Part shown: positions 26,883-35,349 of the stretch, in pieces
Layout of the letters: each line of letters begins with the position of its first letter
Numbering within the stretch: position 1 is the stretch's first letter
Assembly: GCA_011390575.1 (NCBI GenBank)
Contig: JAABSE010000013.1
Span: 1-58,636, forward strand
Reading direction: 5' to 3'
Origin: Sphingobacteriia bacterium
Lineage (GTDB): Bacteria; Bacteroidota; Bacteroidia; Bacteroidales; UBA7960
Length of the DNA: 58,636 nucleotides
Translations under genes and position numbers: made by a program
Notes under the pieces: generated by a model
Seen by the model: only the letters and a program-made list of their open reading frames with translations
What the model was told of the DNA's origin: nothing
Database searches by the model: none

Positions 26883-27800
26883 TTAGTCTTGTTTCTGAAC
26901 CATTTTCAGTATGCGTTCCAGATCCTCGCCTGAAGAGAAATTGATCACGATAGAACCTTTTCCTCCGGAGCGGGTTTTTATCTGAACCTTTGAACCATAA
27001 AAGGAAGAAAGGGATTTTTGCAAATCCACATACCTGGCATTAACGGTTTTTTCGGGCTTTTTATTGGGTGTATCGGTTTTTTCCTCTTCCTGCACCCCTT
27101 CATTGATGTTTTTCACTATCTCCTCTACATCTCTAACCGAAAGTCCCTGAGCAATAATATCCTGATAGATTTCCTGTTGTGTCTGGATGTTGGATATGGA
27201 AAGCAGGGAACGGGCATGTCCTGTGGAAATAAGTTCCTGGCGAAGACCGATCTGGATCTCGGCGGGCAATTTGAGCAAACGAATCTGGTTGGTAATAGAA
27301 GAGCGGGACTTACCCAGTCTTTCGGCCAGCATTTCCTGGGTTAATTTACAATCTTCAATGAGTTGCTGATACCCCAGGGCTATTTCCATGGGATTAAGAT
27401 TTTCACGCTGAATATTTTCAACGATAGCCATCTCACGCATTTCCTGGTCATTGGCGCTTCTGATGTACGCAGGAATTTCGCTCAGTCCTGCCAGCTGTGC
27501 CGCTTTGCAGCGTCTTTCACCGGAAATGAGCTGAAACTTACCTTCGTCAGCTTTCCTTACGGTAACAGGCTGAATTACACCTTGTTCCCGTATAGAATTG
27601 GCCAGATCTTCCAGGGATTGCTCATCAAAATCAGTGCGGGGTTGATACGGGTTGCTCTGAATCAGATTCAATGGCACATGAGCTACAGTACCCACTGCAT
27701 GCAAATCTTTTTCTATATCATATCTTGGCTGCGATTCTGATGCAGGCGAATCGAGCAATGCGCCCAGTCCTTTCCCTAATGCTCTTTTTTTAGCGTTCAT
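26883..27800 (-). CDS. parB: Chromosome-partitioning protein ParB
   Basis: 305 residues. N-terminal [13 protein letters not shown] is the ParA-interacting segment. CTP-binding/ParB motifs follow: NPYQPR (50-55) and GERRCKAAQ (94-102). A helix-turn-helix (about 150-185, [19 protein letters not shown]) binds parS, and a C-terminal dimerisation part closes the protein. It overlaps parA by 11 bases, so the two are translated from one transcript. I found no convincing parS site in the window. Confidence 0.95.
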   Translation of the reverse strand: MNAKKRALGKGLGALLDSPASESQPRYDIEKDLHAVGTVAHVPLNLIQSNPYQPRTDFDEQSLEDLANSIREQGVIQPVTVRKADEGKFQLISGERRCKAAQLAGLSEIPAYIRSANDQEMREMAIVENIQRENLNPMEIALGYQQLIEDCKLTQEMLAERLGKSRSSITNQIRLLKLPAEIQIGLRQELISTGHARSLLSISNIQTQQEIYQDIIAQGLSVRDVEEIVKNINEGVQEEEKTDTPNKKPEKTVNARYVDLQKSLSSFYGSKVQIKTRSGGKGSIVINFSSGEDLERILKMVQKQD

Positions 27801-28605
27801 CTTCTATGTTGATATTTTTTTCCGACTCGTTGATTTTTGTTAATTCATTGTTTTGCAAAATTTCGCGTGCAAGGTTCAGGTAATTAATGGCTCCTCTGCT
27901 CTGGGCATCATGCATAATAATGGTTTCGCCAAAACTTGGCGCCTCACCCAATTTGGTATTTCGCTGGATGATGGTATCAAAAACCAAATCCTGGAAGTGG
28001 GTTCTTACCTCTTCCACTACCTGGTTTGACAAACGCAGCCTGTTGTCGTACATGGTAAGAAGAATTCCTTCAATTTCCAGCCCCAGGTTGAGCCTTGACT
28101 GAACAATCTTTATGGTATTCAGCAATTTACCCAGTCCTTCAAGGGCAAAGTACTCGCATTGCACCGGTACAATCACCGAGTTACTTGCTGTAAGGGCATT
28201 TACAGTTATCAAACCCAGCGATGGAGAACAATCTATCAAAACAAATTCATAGTCATCTTTCACGCTGTCAATAACCTTTTTCATTACCATCTCCCGGTTA
28301 GGCATATTGATCATTTCAATTTCAGCACCTACCAAATCAATATGGGCAGGGATGAGATCGAGGTTGGGAGTAGAAGTATTGAGCAGGATATTGCGGGGAT
28401 TTACATCATCAATGATACATTCATAGATACTGGTTTTGATGACCTTGGGGTCAAACCCTACTCCTGATGTAGCATTGGCCTGCGGATCTGCATCGATTAG
28501 AAGCGTTTTGTGCTCCAGCACAGCAAGACTTGCCGCAAGGTTGATGGCTGTGGTGGTTTTCCCAACCCCCCCTTTTTGATTCGCAATGGAAATGACTTTA
28601 CTCAT
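27790..28605 (-). CDS. parA: Chromosome-partitioning ATPase ParA (Soj)
   Basis: 271 residues, deviant Walker A KGGVGKTT (residues 11-18) with the signature Lys11, Walker A' region DADPQANAT, and Walker B-like [11 protein letters not shown]. It binds DNA non-specifically with ATP and moves ParB-parS complexes apart; presence in single-domain form without an N-terminal HTH indicates the chromosomal type. First gene of parA-parB-DUF5683-dapB-lepB, driven by a strong promoter match upstream. Confidence 0.96.
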   Translation of the reverse strand: MSKVISIANQKGGVGKTTTAINLAASLAVLEHKTLLIDADPQANATSGVGFDPKVIKTSIYECIIDDVNPRNILLNTSTPNLDLIPAHIDLVGAEIEMINMPNREMVMKKVIDSVKDDYEFVLIDCSPSLGLITVNALTASNSVIVPVQCEYFALEGLGKLLNTIKIVQSRLNLGLEIEGILLTMYDNRLRLSNQVVEEVRTHFQDLVFDTIIQRNTKLGEAPSFGETIIMHDAQSRGAINYLNLAREILQNNELTKINESEKNINIEDER

Positions 28606-28679
28606 AAGTATTAAATGTTAGTAAGTGTTGGTGGTTTTCAATGCAAACTACTGAAAATAAGTGTTTTTTGAAAATCAGG

Positions 28680-28711
28680 CAAAAATATGCCATTTTTGAA
28701 CAAGGTGCAAA
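28680..28711 (-). promoter_or_regulatory. Promoter of the parAB-DUF5683-dapB-lepB operon
   Basis: On the minus strand TTTG (28711-28708), 20 bases, then TATTTTTG (28687-28680): an exact Bacteroidota -33/-7 pair at standard spacing. The start of transcription would lie about 70 bases before parA. Confidence 0.6.
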
Positions 28712-28806
28712 TTTACAATTTATACAGGCTTGATGGAGGTTTTTTTTGTAAAAAAACTTCTCTCCAACCCATACCCCTGCAAAACAGCACACTATAATCA
28801 TTATGC

Positions 28807-28842
28807 GCAAAAAGAGCTGAAATACAATGATTTCAACTCTTT
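28807..28842 (-). terminator. Terminator of the Pur-alpha-like gene
   Basis: Minus-strand stem AAAGAGTTGAAAT (28842-28830) with ATTTCAGCTCTTT (28823-28811), six-base loop, one G-U pair, followed by T residues. It lies about 40 bases after the stop of the DUF3276 gene and upstream of the parA promoter. Confidence 0.6.
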
Positions 28843-28878
28843 CCGGATAAAAAAAACCTTGAAAATAATTTCACCTGG

Positions 28879-29265
28879 CTATTCTTCGGACTCGCTATCC
28901 TCTTTTTTACCAAGGTCCTCAAAATTTACATCAGTAAATTCCCGTTCTTTCTTTCTTTGCTCCTCCTCTTCCATTTCCTGGATGTAAGACTGGGGAACCT
29001 CACCGGTTCTGATATACTCGAAAGATTGATTGACGGCTTTCAAAAATTTATCAAAATCTTCCTGATACAAAAACAACTTGTGTTTTTCATAAAAGAACTT
29101 ACCGGTTTGCTGATCAAAGCGTTTTTTGCTCTCGGTAATGGTAAGATAATTTTCGCCTGAACGGGTGGCCTTAACATCAAAGAAGTAAGTCCTTTTTCCT
29201 GCTCTTACAGCTTTTGAAAACAACTCTTCGTTGCTGTAGCTTTTCTCTTTATTATCCACACTCAT
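28879..29265 (-). CDS. Pur-alpha-like nucleic-acid-binding protein (DUF3276)
   Basis: 128 residues, small protein of the bacterial PUR family (related to BpuR of Borrelia), which binds single-stranded DNA or RNA. The single PUR repeat spans about residues 12-90, with GKRTYFFDVKATRSGENYL and ITESKKRF; the C-terminal third is Glu/Lys-rich and likely disordered. Common in Bacteroidota. A purine-rich AAGGAG lies close upstream of the ATG, unusual for this window. Confidence 0.85.
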   Translation of the reverse strand: MSVDNKEKSYSNEELFSKAVRAGKRTYFFDVKATRSGENYLTITESKKRFDQQTGKFFYEKHKLFLYQEDFDKFLKAVNQSFEYIRTGEVPQSYIQEMEEEEQRKKEREFTDVNFEDLGKKEDSESEE

Positions 29266-29291
29266 AATACTATCTCCTTTTTAATTTATGG

Positions 29292-29299
29292 CAAAAATA
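29292..29299 (-). promoter_or_regulatory. -7 box candidate for the Pur-alpha-like gene
   Basis: Minus-strand TATTTTTG matches TAnnTTTG, 27 bases before the ATG at 29265; nearest TTTG/TTG elements are at 13 and 25 bases, not the standard 19-21. Confidence 0.35.
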
Positions 29300-29508
29300 A
29301 AAAAACTTTTCTCAAACCTCATATCAATTAATAAAACATTTCATAAAACAATAGGGGTTTTGAACCATTTATAAAAATAATCAATTTATACAACTTATAA
29401 AAATTAAGACCCCTGAAAATAAATGCAAAGTGCCAATTTAGTCATTTAACATTACAGCCAAGGTTCTCATTTAAAAATAACAGCTATACATCTAATTTAT
29501 TATACAGG
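29300..29508. other. AT-rich divergent intergenic region
   Basis: Between the divergent Pur-alpha-like gene and nusB. Very AT-rich with several TTATAAAA-type stretches; apart from the promoters listed at each end I see no gene, hairpin or repeat. Confidence 0.5.
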
Positions 29509-29540
29509 TTTAGAAAGTTTTTAAAAATGAATTACTTTTG
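29509..29540 (+). promoter_or_regulatory. Promoter of the nusB operon
   Basis: TTTA (29509-29512), 20 bases, TACTTTTG (29533-29540): exact -7 and one mismatch in the -33. The leader to ATG 29602 would be about 60 bases. Confidence 0.5.
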
Positions 29541-29601
29541 CATAGCTTTTTCAGCGGCAAATGCTGATATTCGTTCCTTATAATTGATTGAAATTCCCTT
29601 T

Positions 29602-30537
29602 ATGTTAAACAGAAGGCACCTACGCGTTAAAGTATTGCAAAGCCTGTATGCATTTTTCCAGTCAGGCAATACATCTCTGAATGCAGGAGAAAAAGAGTTG
29701 TTATTCGGTATAGAAAGAATATTCGACCTCTACCTTTACCAGTTGAGCTTGCTGATTGAAATCCAGCGCCAGGCACAACGAATCCTCGAAGAAAACAGGT
29801 TAAAAAGAATACCTACCCGGGATGATCTTACGCCCAACCAACGTTTTGTCGACAACGAATGTCTGCAGGGCATCATCCATAATCCTGTATTGCAGGCAAA
29901 ACTCAAGCAACGCAAAATTTCCTGGAGTGAAGACCTGGACGTTCCACGCAAAATATTTATTCAGTTTCGCGAATCCAATGCCTACAAAGAACATATGGAA
30001 AAGGAAACTGTGACTTTCGAAAACCAGAAAGAGTTAATTCTCCGATTGCTGAAAAATCATGTATGTGAATTTGAATTGCTGCATCACTTTTACGAAGAGA
30101 AATCCATTTACTGGCTCGACGACTGGGAGCTGATCAACAAAATGATCATCAAAGGCATCAAGGCTATGAACTCAGGAGCAGAAGATGCCTTCGAACTGAT
30201 GAATCTTTACAAGGAAGCAGACGACAAGAAATTCGCCATTGCATTGTTTCATAAAACCATTCTCAACGACAAAGAATTTTCCCCCATGATTGCCGCCAAA
30301 ACCCAGAACTGGGATATTGAACGTATTGCTCTCATGGATATCATCATTATGAAAATGGCCCTTACAGAGATCATTAAATTCCCTGAAATTCCCGTTAAAG
30401 TATCACTGAACGAATACATTGAGTTATCGAAAATGTACAGTACTCCCAAGAGCAAGATTTTTGTCAATGGGATACTGGACAAGCTGGTTGAAGAATTGAT
30501 TAGCAGTGAAAAAATAAGTAAATTCACGACCAAATAA
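29602..30537 (+). CDS. nusB: Transcription antitermination factor NusB, long Bacteroidota form
   Basis: 311 residues from ATG 29602; a TTG six codons earlier is less likely. N-terminal RRHLRVKVLQSLYAF is the NusB opening; the C-terminal half carries WDIERIALMDIIIMKMALTE and the closing PVKVSLNEYIELSK of the NusB fold. Typical NusB has about 140-160 residues; here about 150 extra residues are inserted between the first helix and the core, as commonly seen in Bacteroidota. NusB with NusE supports rRNA transcription. First gene of nusB-DUF1573-yajC-ybbR-coaE. Confidence 0.9.
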   Translation: MLNRRHLRVKVLQSLYAFFQSGNTSLNAGEKELLFGIERIFDLYLYQLSLLIEIQRQAQRILEENRLKRIPTRDDLTPNQRFVDNECLQGIIHNPVLQAKLKQRKISWSEDLDVPRKIFIQFRESNAYKEHMEKETVTFENQKELILRLLKNHVCEFELLHHFYEEKSIYWLDDWELINKMIIKGIKAMNSGAEDAFELMNLYKEADDKKFAIALFHKTILNDKEFSPMIAAKTQNWDIERIALMDIIIMKMALTEIIKFPEIPVKVSLNEYIELSKMYSTPKSKIFVNGILDKLVEELISSEKISKFTTK

Positions 30538-30543
30538 TAGCAT

Positions 30544-30975
30544 ATGAACAGACACTTTTCAATACTTACCATTCTTTTGCTGGCTGCCTTTCTCATGTCG
30601 GGATGCGGAGAGTCAACTGAAAGAAGAGGCTCAGACAACCCTTCTGCTAATACAGATGCCCCACCCGTAGTTGAATTTCAGAAAACCACCCATGATTTCG
30701 GGAAAATAATCACCGGAGAGAGAGTGGCTTATGCTTTTCGTTTTCAAAATTCGGGCAGCAGCCCTTTGATTATAACAGGTGTAAGAAGTGGTTGTGGCTG
30801 CACAGTAGGTGATTATCCGAAAGATGCTATTAAGCCGGGTGAAGAAGGCAAGGTGAATATAGTATTCAATTCTGCCGGAAGAAGAGGTTTTCAGTCAGAA
30901 TCTGTAAGAGTACTTACCAATGCTGAAGAATCTGTTGTAACTTTGCGTATTACAGCAGAGGTGCTCGAACTATAA
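30544..30975 (+). CDS. DUF1573 lipoprotein
   Basis: 143 residues with lipobox MSGC (Cys about residue 21). The DUF1573 domain (about 45-135) is an immunoglobulin-like beta fold with the hallmark FGKI, YAFRFQNSGSSPL and VRSGCGCTV segments. Function unknown; its location directly between nusB and yajC is characteristic of Bacteroidota. Confidence 0.88.
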   Translation: MNRHFSILTILLLAAFLMSGCGESTERRGSDNPSANTDAPPVVEFQKTTHDFGKIITGERVAYAFRFQNSGSSPLIITGVRSGCGCTVGDYPKDAIKPGEEGKVNIVFNSAGRRGFQSESVRVLTNAEESVVTLRITAEVLEL

Positions 30976-31015
30976 ATCAAATTTTATTTAGTAATAATTT
31001 AAACACAGAATTATC

Positions 31016-31345
31016 ATGAATTTAGTAAACATTTTACTGGCGGCACAATCTGGCGAGGGTGGCAGCGGTTTTGCAACTTTTATTCCCCTTTTGCTTATCA
31101 TTGTTGTATTTTACCTTTTCTTTATCCGTCCGCAACTAAAAAAACAAAAAGAAACCAGAAAATTCAGGGAGGCGCTGAAAAAGGGAGACAAAATCATCAC
31201 CATAGGTGGGATCCACGGAAAAATTATTGAAGTGCAGGAAAAAACATTTACCATTGAGGTAGCACCTGAAATCAAACTCAGGATTGAAAAGTCTGCAGTG
31301 GCAATGGACGGCGCCCAGGAGCAAGAGCTTGCTGAAAAAAAATAA
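31016..31345 (+). CDS. yajC: Preprotein translocase accessory subunit YajC
   Basis: 109 residues, one N-terminal transmembrane helix (about 20-40) ending in FFIRPQLKKQKE, the YajC signature, then a small soluble domain containing GDKIITIGGIHGKI. It associates with SecDF at the translocase. Confidence 0.92.
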   Translation: MNLVNILLAAQSGEGGSGFATFIPLLLIIVVFYLFFIRPQLKKQKETRKFREALKKGDKIITIGGIHGKIIEVQEKTFTIEVAPEIKLRIEKSAVAMDGAQEQELAEKK

Positions 31346-31519
31346 AACCTCTTTTTTTTACCCAAAGGGCTGTTTTAATTTCAAAATCCGGCTATTGCTG
31401 CATATTCTTTTCTCCGGGCAGGTATACTTCAATAATCCTCCCGTTTATGAAACCGGCAAAAGCTGAATTCAGATTGAAACAGTCCTTTTTTATTCATCTT
31501 TTTAAGCATCTTTGCTACC

Positions 31520-32527
31520 ATGAATATCAGGACATGGACAGAAAGCGGCAATACCCCTGAAAACAGAAGCAAAGCACTGACATTTTTAGTATGCTTCTTT
31601 TTCAGTTTTATGGCATGGCTTTTTATCAAGCTGTCCAATGAAGCTACGGCAGTGATTCCTGTTGAGCTTCATGTCAGCAATATTCCTGAAGACCTGCTGT
31701 TTACCCATCAGTCAGACAGCACTTTTGCCCTTTCGGTAAAAACAACAGGCATTCGTATTCTCACTTCACGCAATTTGCGCCGCACCCAAAAAATTGAGGC
31801 CGATTTCAGCACATTGCAAGCCATGAGAAATGATAACGAAAATCTGTTTTTCTTCACCTCCAGTCAGGCCGAAGTCAGATTTTCGCTGCTCAACGAAATA
31901 ACCCGCTCAAACCTGAAAGCGCATCCCGACACCATTTTTTTTACGGCCAGCCAGGCATTCAGAAAAAAGGTTCCTGTTATGGTACAACAGGATTTGGATC
32001 TCAGAGCTGGTTTTCAACTTTATGATTATCCTTCAGCAAATCCGGATTCAGTATACGTTTCAGGCCCGGTTAATCTTCAGGATTCTATTACGTTTATCGA
32101 AACCGAGCAGTTCAATATCCAACAGGCTGATAAAAGCCTTGAGACCACCCTCCCTCTTGTCAATCCCTACCCCGACCGGCAGGTTTCCCTGTCGCATGAT
32201 GAAGTAGATGTTATCATACCCATCGAAGAGTTTACAGAAGCCACTGCCGAACTTCCCCTCAAAATTGATTGCCCCCGGATTGAAGAGATGGACGAAAACA
32301 ACAGACTTTTACTCTTCCCGGAAAAAGTAACGGTATTTTACCTTGTGGCACTGAGAGATGTCAGGGCCATTACTCCTGATATGTTTGAAGCCCAGGTAGG
32401 CTGCCCCGACACTACAGCACAGGGATCAACGCGCTTGCGTGCGCGCATAAGCGAACATCCTGCTTTGGTTGAAATCATACGTCTCAGACCTTCTGAAGTA
32501 GAATATATATGGATTAGAAATGAATAA
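31520..32527 (+). CDS. YbbR-domain (CdaR-like) protein
   Basis: 335 residues. One N-terminal transmembrane helix (about 20-40, FFFSFMAWLFIKLS) and a periplasmic part built of YbbR-type beta modules (about 45-125, 130-215 and 220-330), with the segments NIPEDLLF and PDSVYVSGP typical of the family. In Firmicutes the homologue CdaR controls a di-AMP cyclase; a cyclase gene is not adjacent here. Precedes coaE by 23 bases. Confidence 0.82.
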   Translation: MNIRTWTESGNTPENRSKALTFLVCFFFSFMAWLFIKLSNEATAVIPVELHVSNIPEDLLFTHQSDSTFALSVKTTGIRILTSRNLRRTQKIEADFSTLQAMRNDNENLFFFTSSQAEVRFSLLNEITRSNLKAHPDTIFFTASQAFRKKVPVMVQQDLDLRAGFQLYDYPSANPDSVYVSGPVNLQDSITFIETEQFNIQQADKSLETTLPLVNPYPDRQVSLSHDEVDVIIPIEEFTEATAELPLKIDCPRIEEMDENNRLLLFPEKVTVFYLVALRDVRAITPDMFEAQVGCPDTTAQGSTRLRARISEHPALVEIIRLRPSEVEYIWIRNE

Positions 32528-32550
32528 ACTCCGTCTTCAATTCAATTAAC

Positions 32551-33138
32551 ATGCTGAAAGTTGCAGTAACAGGTAATATTGGAAGTGGAAAATCTGCTGT
32601 TTGTGGTGTTTTCGAGGTACTGGGAATACCCGTATTTTACGCAGACAAAGAAGCCAAAAAATTCTATTCCGATGCTGAAGTTCTTCAAAAAATCACCGAA
32701 AAATTCGGCACCGGTGTTTTGACTTCTGACAATACCCTGAACACCAAAGCCCTGGCTTCCATCATTTTTAACGACAAGCAGGCTCTTGAATTTGTCAACC
32801 GGCTTATACACCCCCGGGTATTTGAACTTTTCAACCAATGGTGCAACCAACAAACCTCCGCTCCTTATTGCATACAGGAAGCGGCTATCATTTTTGAGTC
32901 GGGAAGCTATAATAAATTTGACAGGATAATTGTTGTACACGCCCCGGAAGAAATCCTGTTGCAAAGGGTTACAAAAAGAGACGGAATCGCGCTGAATCAG
33001 GCACGCGAGAGACTGAACAATCAAATGAGCCAGGGAGAAAAGATTACCCGAGCCGATTATTCACTTCTCAATGATAACTCAGGCCTTATCATTCCCCAAA
33101 TCCTGAAAATTGACAAAGAGCTGCGAAAAATCCTCTGA
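32551..33138 (+). CDS. coaE: Dephospho-CoA kinase
   Basis: 195 residues, P-loop kinase for the final step of coenzyme A synthesis. Walker A GNIGSGKS (residues 8-15), the DKEAKKFY substrate segment (about 32-39) and IHPRVFELF are as in the family. Last gene of the nusB string; 154 bases to sucD. Confidence 0.94.
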   Translation: MLKVAVTGNIGSGKSAVCGVFEVLGIPVFYADKEAKKFYSDAEVLQKITEKFGTGVLTSDNTLNTKALASIIFNDKQALEFVNRLIHPRVFELFNQWCNQQTSAPYCIQEAAIIFESGSYNKFDRIIVVHAPEEILLQRVTKRDGIALNQARERLNNQMSQGEKITRADYSLLNDNSGLIIPQILKIDKELRKIL

Positions 33139-33213
33139 AAAAGGGAAGCCTGATTCCTGAAACGAATCTGAAATAATATGCGGATAAAAAAGCATGGATT
33201 GAGGAGAAAATAG

Positions 33214-33221
33214 TATTTTTG
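33214..33221 (+). promoter_or_regulatory. -7 box candidate for sucD
   Basis: TATTTTTG matches TAnnTTTG exactly, 71 bases before the sucD ATG; the nearest TTG is only 12 bases upstream, so the -33 part is not convincing. Confidence 0.35.
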
Positions 33222-33292
33222 GGGCCAGAAAATGACGCTGATCTTTAGAATATTTTCTTTTAAAACATATTAACGAAAAAACATAACATCAC

Positions 33293-34165
33293 ATGAGCGT
33301 ATTAGTGAACAAAGACTCAAGGGTTATCGTGCAGGGATTTACCGGTTCGGAAGGTACTTTTCATGCAGGACAGATGATTGAATACGGCACCAATGTAGTG
33401 GGTGGAGTAACTCCGGGCAAGGGAGGCAGCAAGCACCTTGACCTGCCCGTTTTCGACAGGGTTGACCAGGCAGTAAAACAGGCAGGCGCCAACGTAAGTG
33501 TAATATTTGTTCCCCCGCCATTTGCTGCTGATGCAATTATGGAAGCAGCAGATGCCGGTATCAAAGTTATAGTTTGTATTACTGAAGGAATACCTGTAAA
33601 CGATATGCTGACTGTGAAGGAATACTTGCGTAACCGCGATGTGCAGCTTATTGGACCCAATTGCCCCGGTGTTATTACACCCGGAGAATGTAAAGTGGGA
33701 ATCATGCCGGGTTTCATTCATACACCCGGACATGTTGGTATTGTTTCCCGCTCAGGCACCCTTACTTACGAAGCGGTTGACCAGGTGACCAAAGCAGGCA
33801 TGGGCCAGTCAACCTGCATTGGTATTGGTGGGGACCCCATTGTAGGGACTACTACCAAAGATGCCGTTGAGCTTTTAATGAACGATCCCCAGACAGAAGG
33901 CATTATTATGATTGGTGAAATCGGTGGAAGTATGGAAGCCGAAGCGGCCTATTATATCCGTGATTTCGGAACCAAACCGGTGGTAAGCTTCATTGCAGGG
34001 GCCACAGCGCCCAAAGGCCGCACCATGGGCCATGCAGGGGCCATCATTGGAGGTAAAGACGATACTGCCGAAGCCAAAAAAGAGATTCTTACCGCATGCG
34101 GGGTGACCTATGTTGACTCGCCTGCAGATATTGGCATTACCATGAAAAAAGTGCTGGGTAAATAA
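33293..34165 (+). CDS. sucD: Succinyl-CoA synthetase (ligase) alpha subunit
   Basis: 290 residues. The CoA-binding Rossmann domain opens with [17 protein letters not shown]; the phosphohistidine is His247 in [10 protein letters not shown]. With the beta subunit SucC it interconverts succinyl-CoA and succinate in the TCA cycle with ADP or GDP phosphorylation. sucC is not adjacent, so the genes are split in this genome. Ends at a strong bidirectional terminator. Confidence 0.95.
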   Translation: MSVLVNKDSRVIVQGFTGSEGTFHAGQMIEYGTNVVGGVTPGKGGSKHLDLPVFDRVDQAVKQAGANVSVIFVPPPFAADAIMEAADAGIKVIVCITEGIPVNDMLTVKEYLRNRDVQLIGPNCPGVITPGECKVGIMPGFIHTPGHVGIVSRSGTLTYEAVDQVTKAGMGQSTCIGIGGDPIVGTTTKDAVELLMNDPQTEGIIMIGEIGGSMEAEAAYYIRDFGTKPVVSFIAGATAPKGRTMGHAGAIIGGKDDTAEAKKEILTACGVTYVDSPADIGITMKKVLGK

Positions 34166-34212
34166 AGCCAATGCCTGTATTTCATTTACAGGGGTTTTAA
34201 ATTCCCACCTGA

Positions 34213-34247
34213 AAAAAACGGATTTCTTGCTAAGAAATCCGTTTTTT
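34213..34247. terminator. Bidirectional terminator between sucD and tsaD
   Basis: Near-perfect stem AAAAAACGGATTTCTT (34213-34228) with AAGAAATCCGTTTTTT (34232-34247) and a three-base loop. A and T runs on both sides make it work for the convergent sucD (plus) and tsaD (minus). Confidence 0.9.
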
Positions 34248-34253
34248 CTTGCC

Positions 34254-35267
34254 TCAACTATACCGTGTAAAAGGAGTAACATCCTGGGCAGCATGCTCCC
34301 CTTTCAGAAATTTATAGTAGCCCGTAATGGCAATCATAGCAGCATTATCGGTGCTGTATTCAAATTTGGGTATATAAACCTGCCAACCCGAAGCTTCCCG
34401 CTCATTGAGCATCGCCTGCCTCAGGCCTGAATTGGCAGAAACCCCTCCTGCAATGGCCACCTGCCTGATTCCCGTCTCACGGGCAGCCTTACGAAGCTTG
34501 CTCATGAGAATTTCAATGATGGTATGCTGCACGGAGGCACTTATGTCCTGCTTATTTTTCTCAATATAATCGGGGTCTTCCCTGAGTCTGTCGCGCAGAT
34601 AATAAAGAACTGAAGTTTTCAAACCGCTAAAGGAAAAGTCAAGTCCGGGAATTTTTGGGTGGGGAAATTTAATGGCACAGGGATTTCCTTCACGGGCCAG
34701 TTTATCGATCATCGGCCCTCCGGGGTATGGCAATCCCATAATTTTCGCCACCTTGTCAAAAGTTTCTCCGGATGCATCGTCTATCGTTTGCCCAATAACT
34801 TCCATATCAAAATAATCCCGAATCAACATAATCTGTGTATGACCTCCGGAAACGGTCAGGCAGAGAAAGGGGAATTCTGGTTTTTCGGGCTGTTGTTCAT
34901 CCTCGATAAAATGGGCCAGAATGTGGGCATGCATATGATTTACCTCCACAAGCGGAATGCCCAGGGCCAGGGAAAAAGACTTGGCAAAAGAAGCCCCTAC
35001 CAGAAGGGAACCTAAAAGTCCCGGCCCATTGGTAAAAGCTATGGCGTTGAGTTGATTTTTGTTTATCTTTGCAATGTCTAACGCTCTGTGCACCACAGGA
35101 ATGATATTTTGCTGGTGCGCCCGTGAGGCAAGCTCTGGCACAACTCCACCATAAATTTTGTGAACATCCTGATTTGCAATGACATTGGCAAGAATTTTGT
35201 TGTTTTTCAGCACTGCGGCTGAGGTATCATCGCAAGAAGACTCGATGCCCAAAATATATGTGTCCAT
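34254..35267 (-). CDS. tsaD: tRNA threonylcarbamoyladenosine transferase TsaD
   Basis: 337 residues, ASKHA/Kae1 family. Metal-binding NHMHAHI (about 109-115), ESSCDDTSAA near the N-terminus (about 9-18), SGGHTQ (about 139-144) and GGVSANSGLR near the C-terminus are complete. It transfers threonylcarbamoyl to A37 of ANN-decoding tRNAs, together with TsaB and TsaE, which are not in the window. Confidence 0.96.
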   Translation of the reverse strand: MDTYILGIESSCDDTSAAVLKNNKILANVIANQDVHKIYGGVVPELASRAHQQNIIPVVHRALDIAKINKNQLNAIAFTNGPGLLGSLLVGASFAKSFSLALGIPLVEVNHMHAHILAHFIEDEQQPEKPEFPFLCLTVSGGHTQIMLIRDYFDMEVIGQTIDDASGETFDKVAKIMGLPYPGGPMIDKLAREGNPCAIKFPHPKIPGLDFSFSGLKTSVLYYLRDRLREDPDYIEKNKQDISASVQHTIIEILMSKLRKAARETGIRQVAIAGGVSANSGLRQAMLNEREASGWQVYIPKFEYSTDNAAMIAITGYYKFLKGEHAAQDVTPFTRYS

Positions 35268-35318
35268 GAAATATCCAGATAATTAATTCGTTAAAGTAAT
35301 AATTTCCTAACCGGGAGG

Positions 35319-35326
35319 CAAAGTTA
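35319..35326 (-). promoter_or_regulatory. -7 box candidate for tsaD
   Basis: Minus-strand TAACTTTG matches TAnnTTTG, 51 bases before the tsaD ATG. It overlaps the possible translation start region of the divergent tamB gene. Confidence 0.35.
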
Positions 35327-35349
35327 TAAAAAAAACATCTGTCATAGTA

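Noticed and set aside
26883..28880. parS centromere site near parAB
   Set aside because: No 14-16 base palindrome resembling TGTTTCACGTGAAACA or related forms was found by eye.
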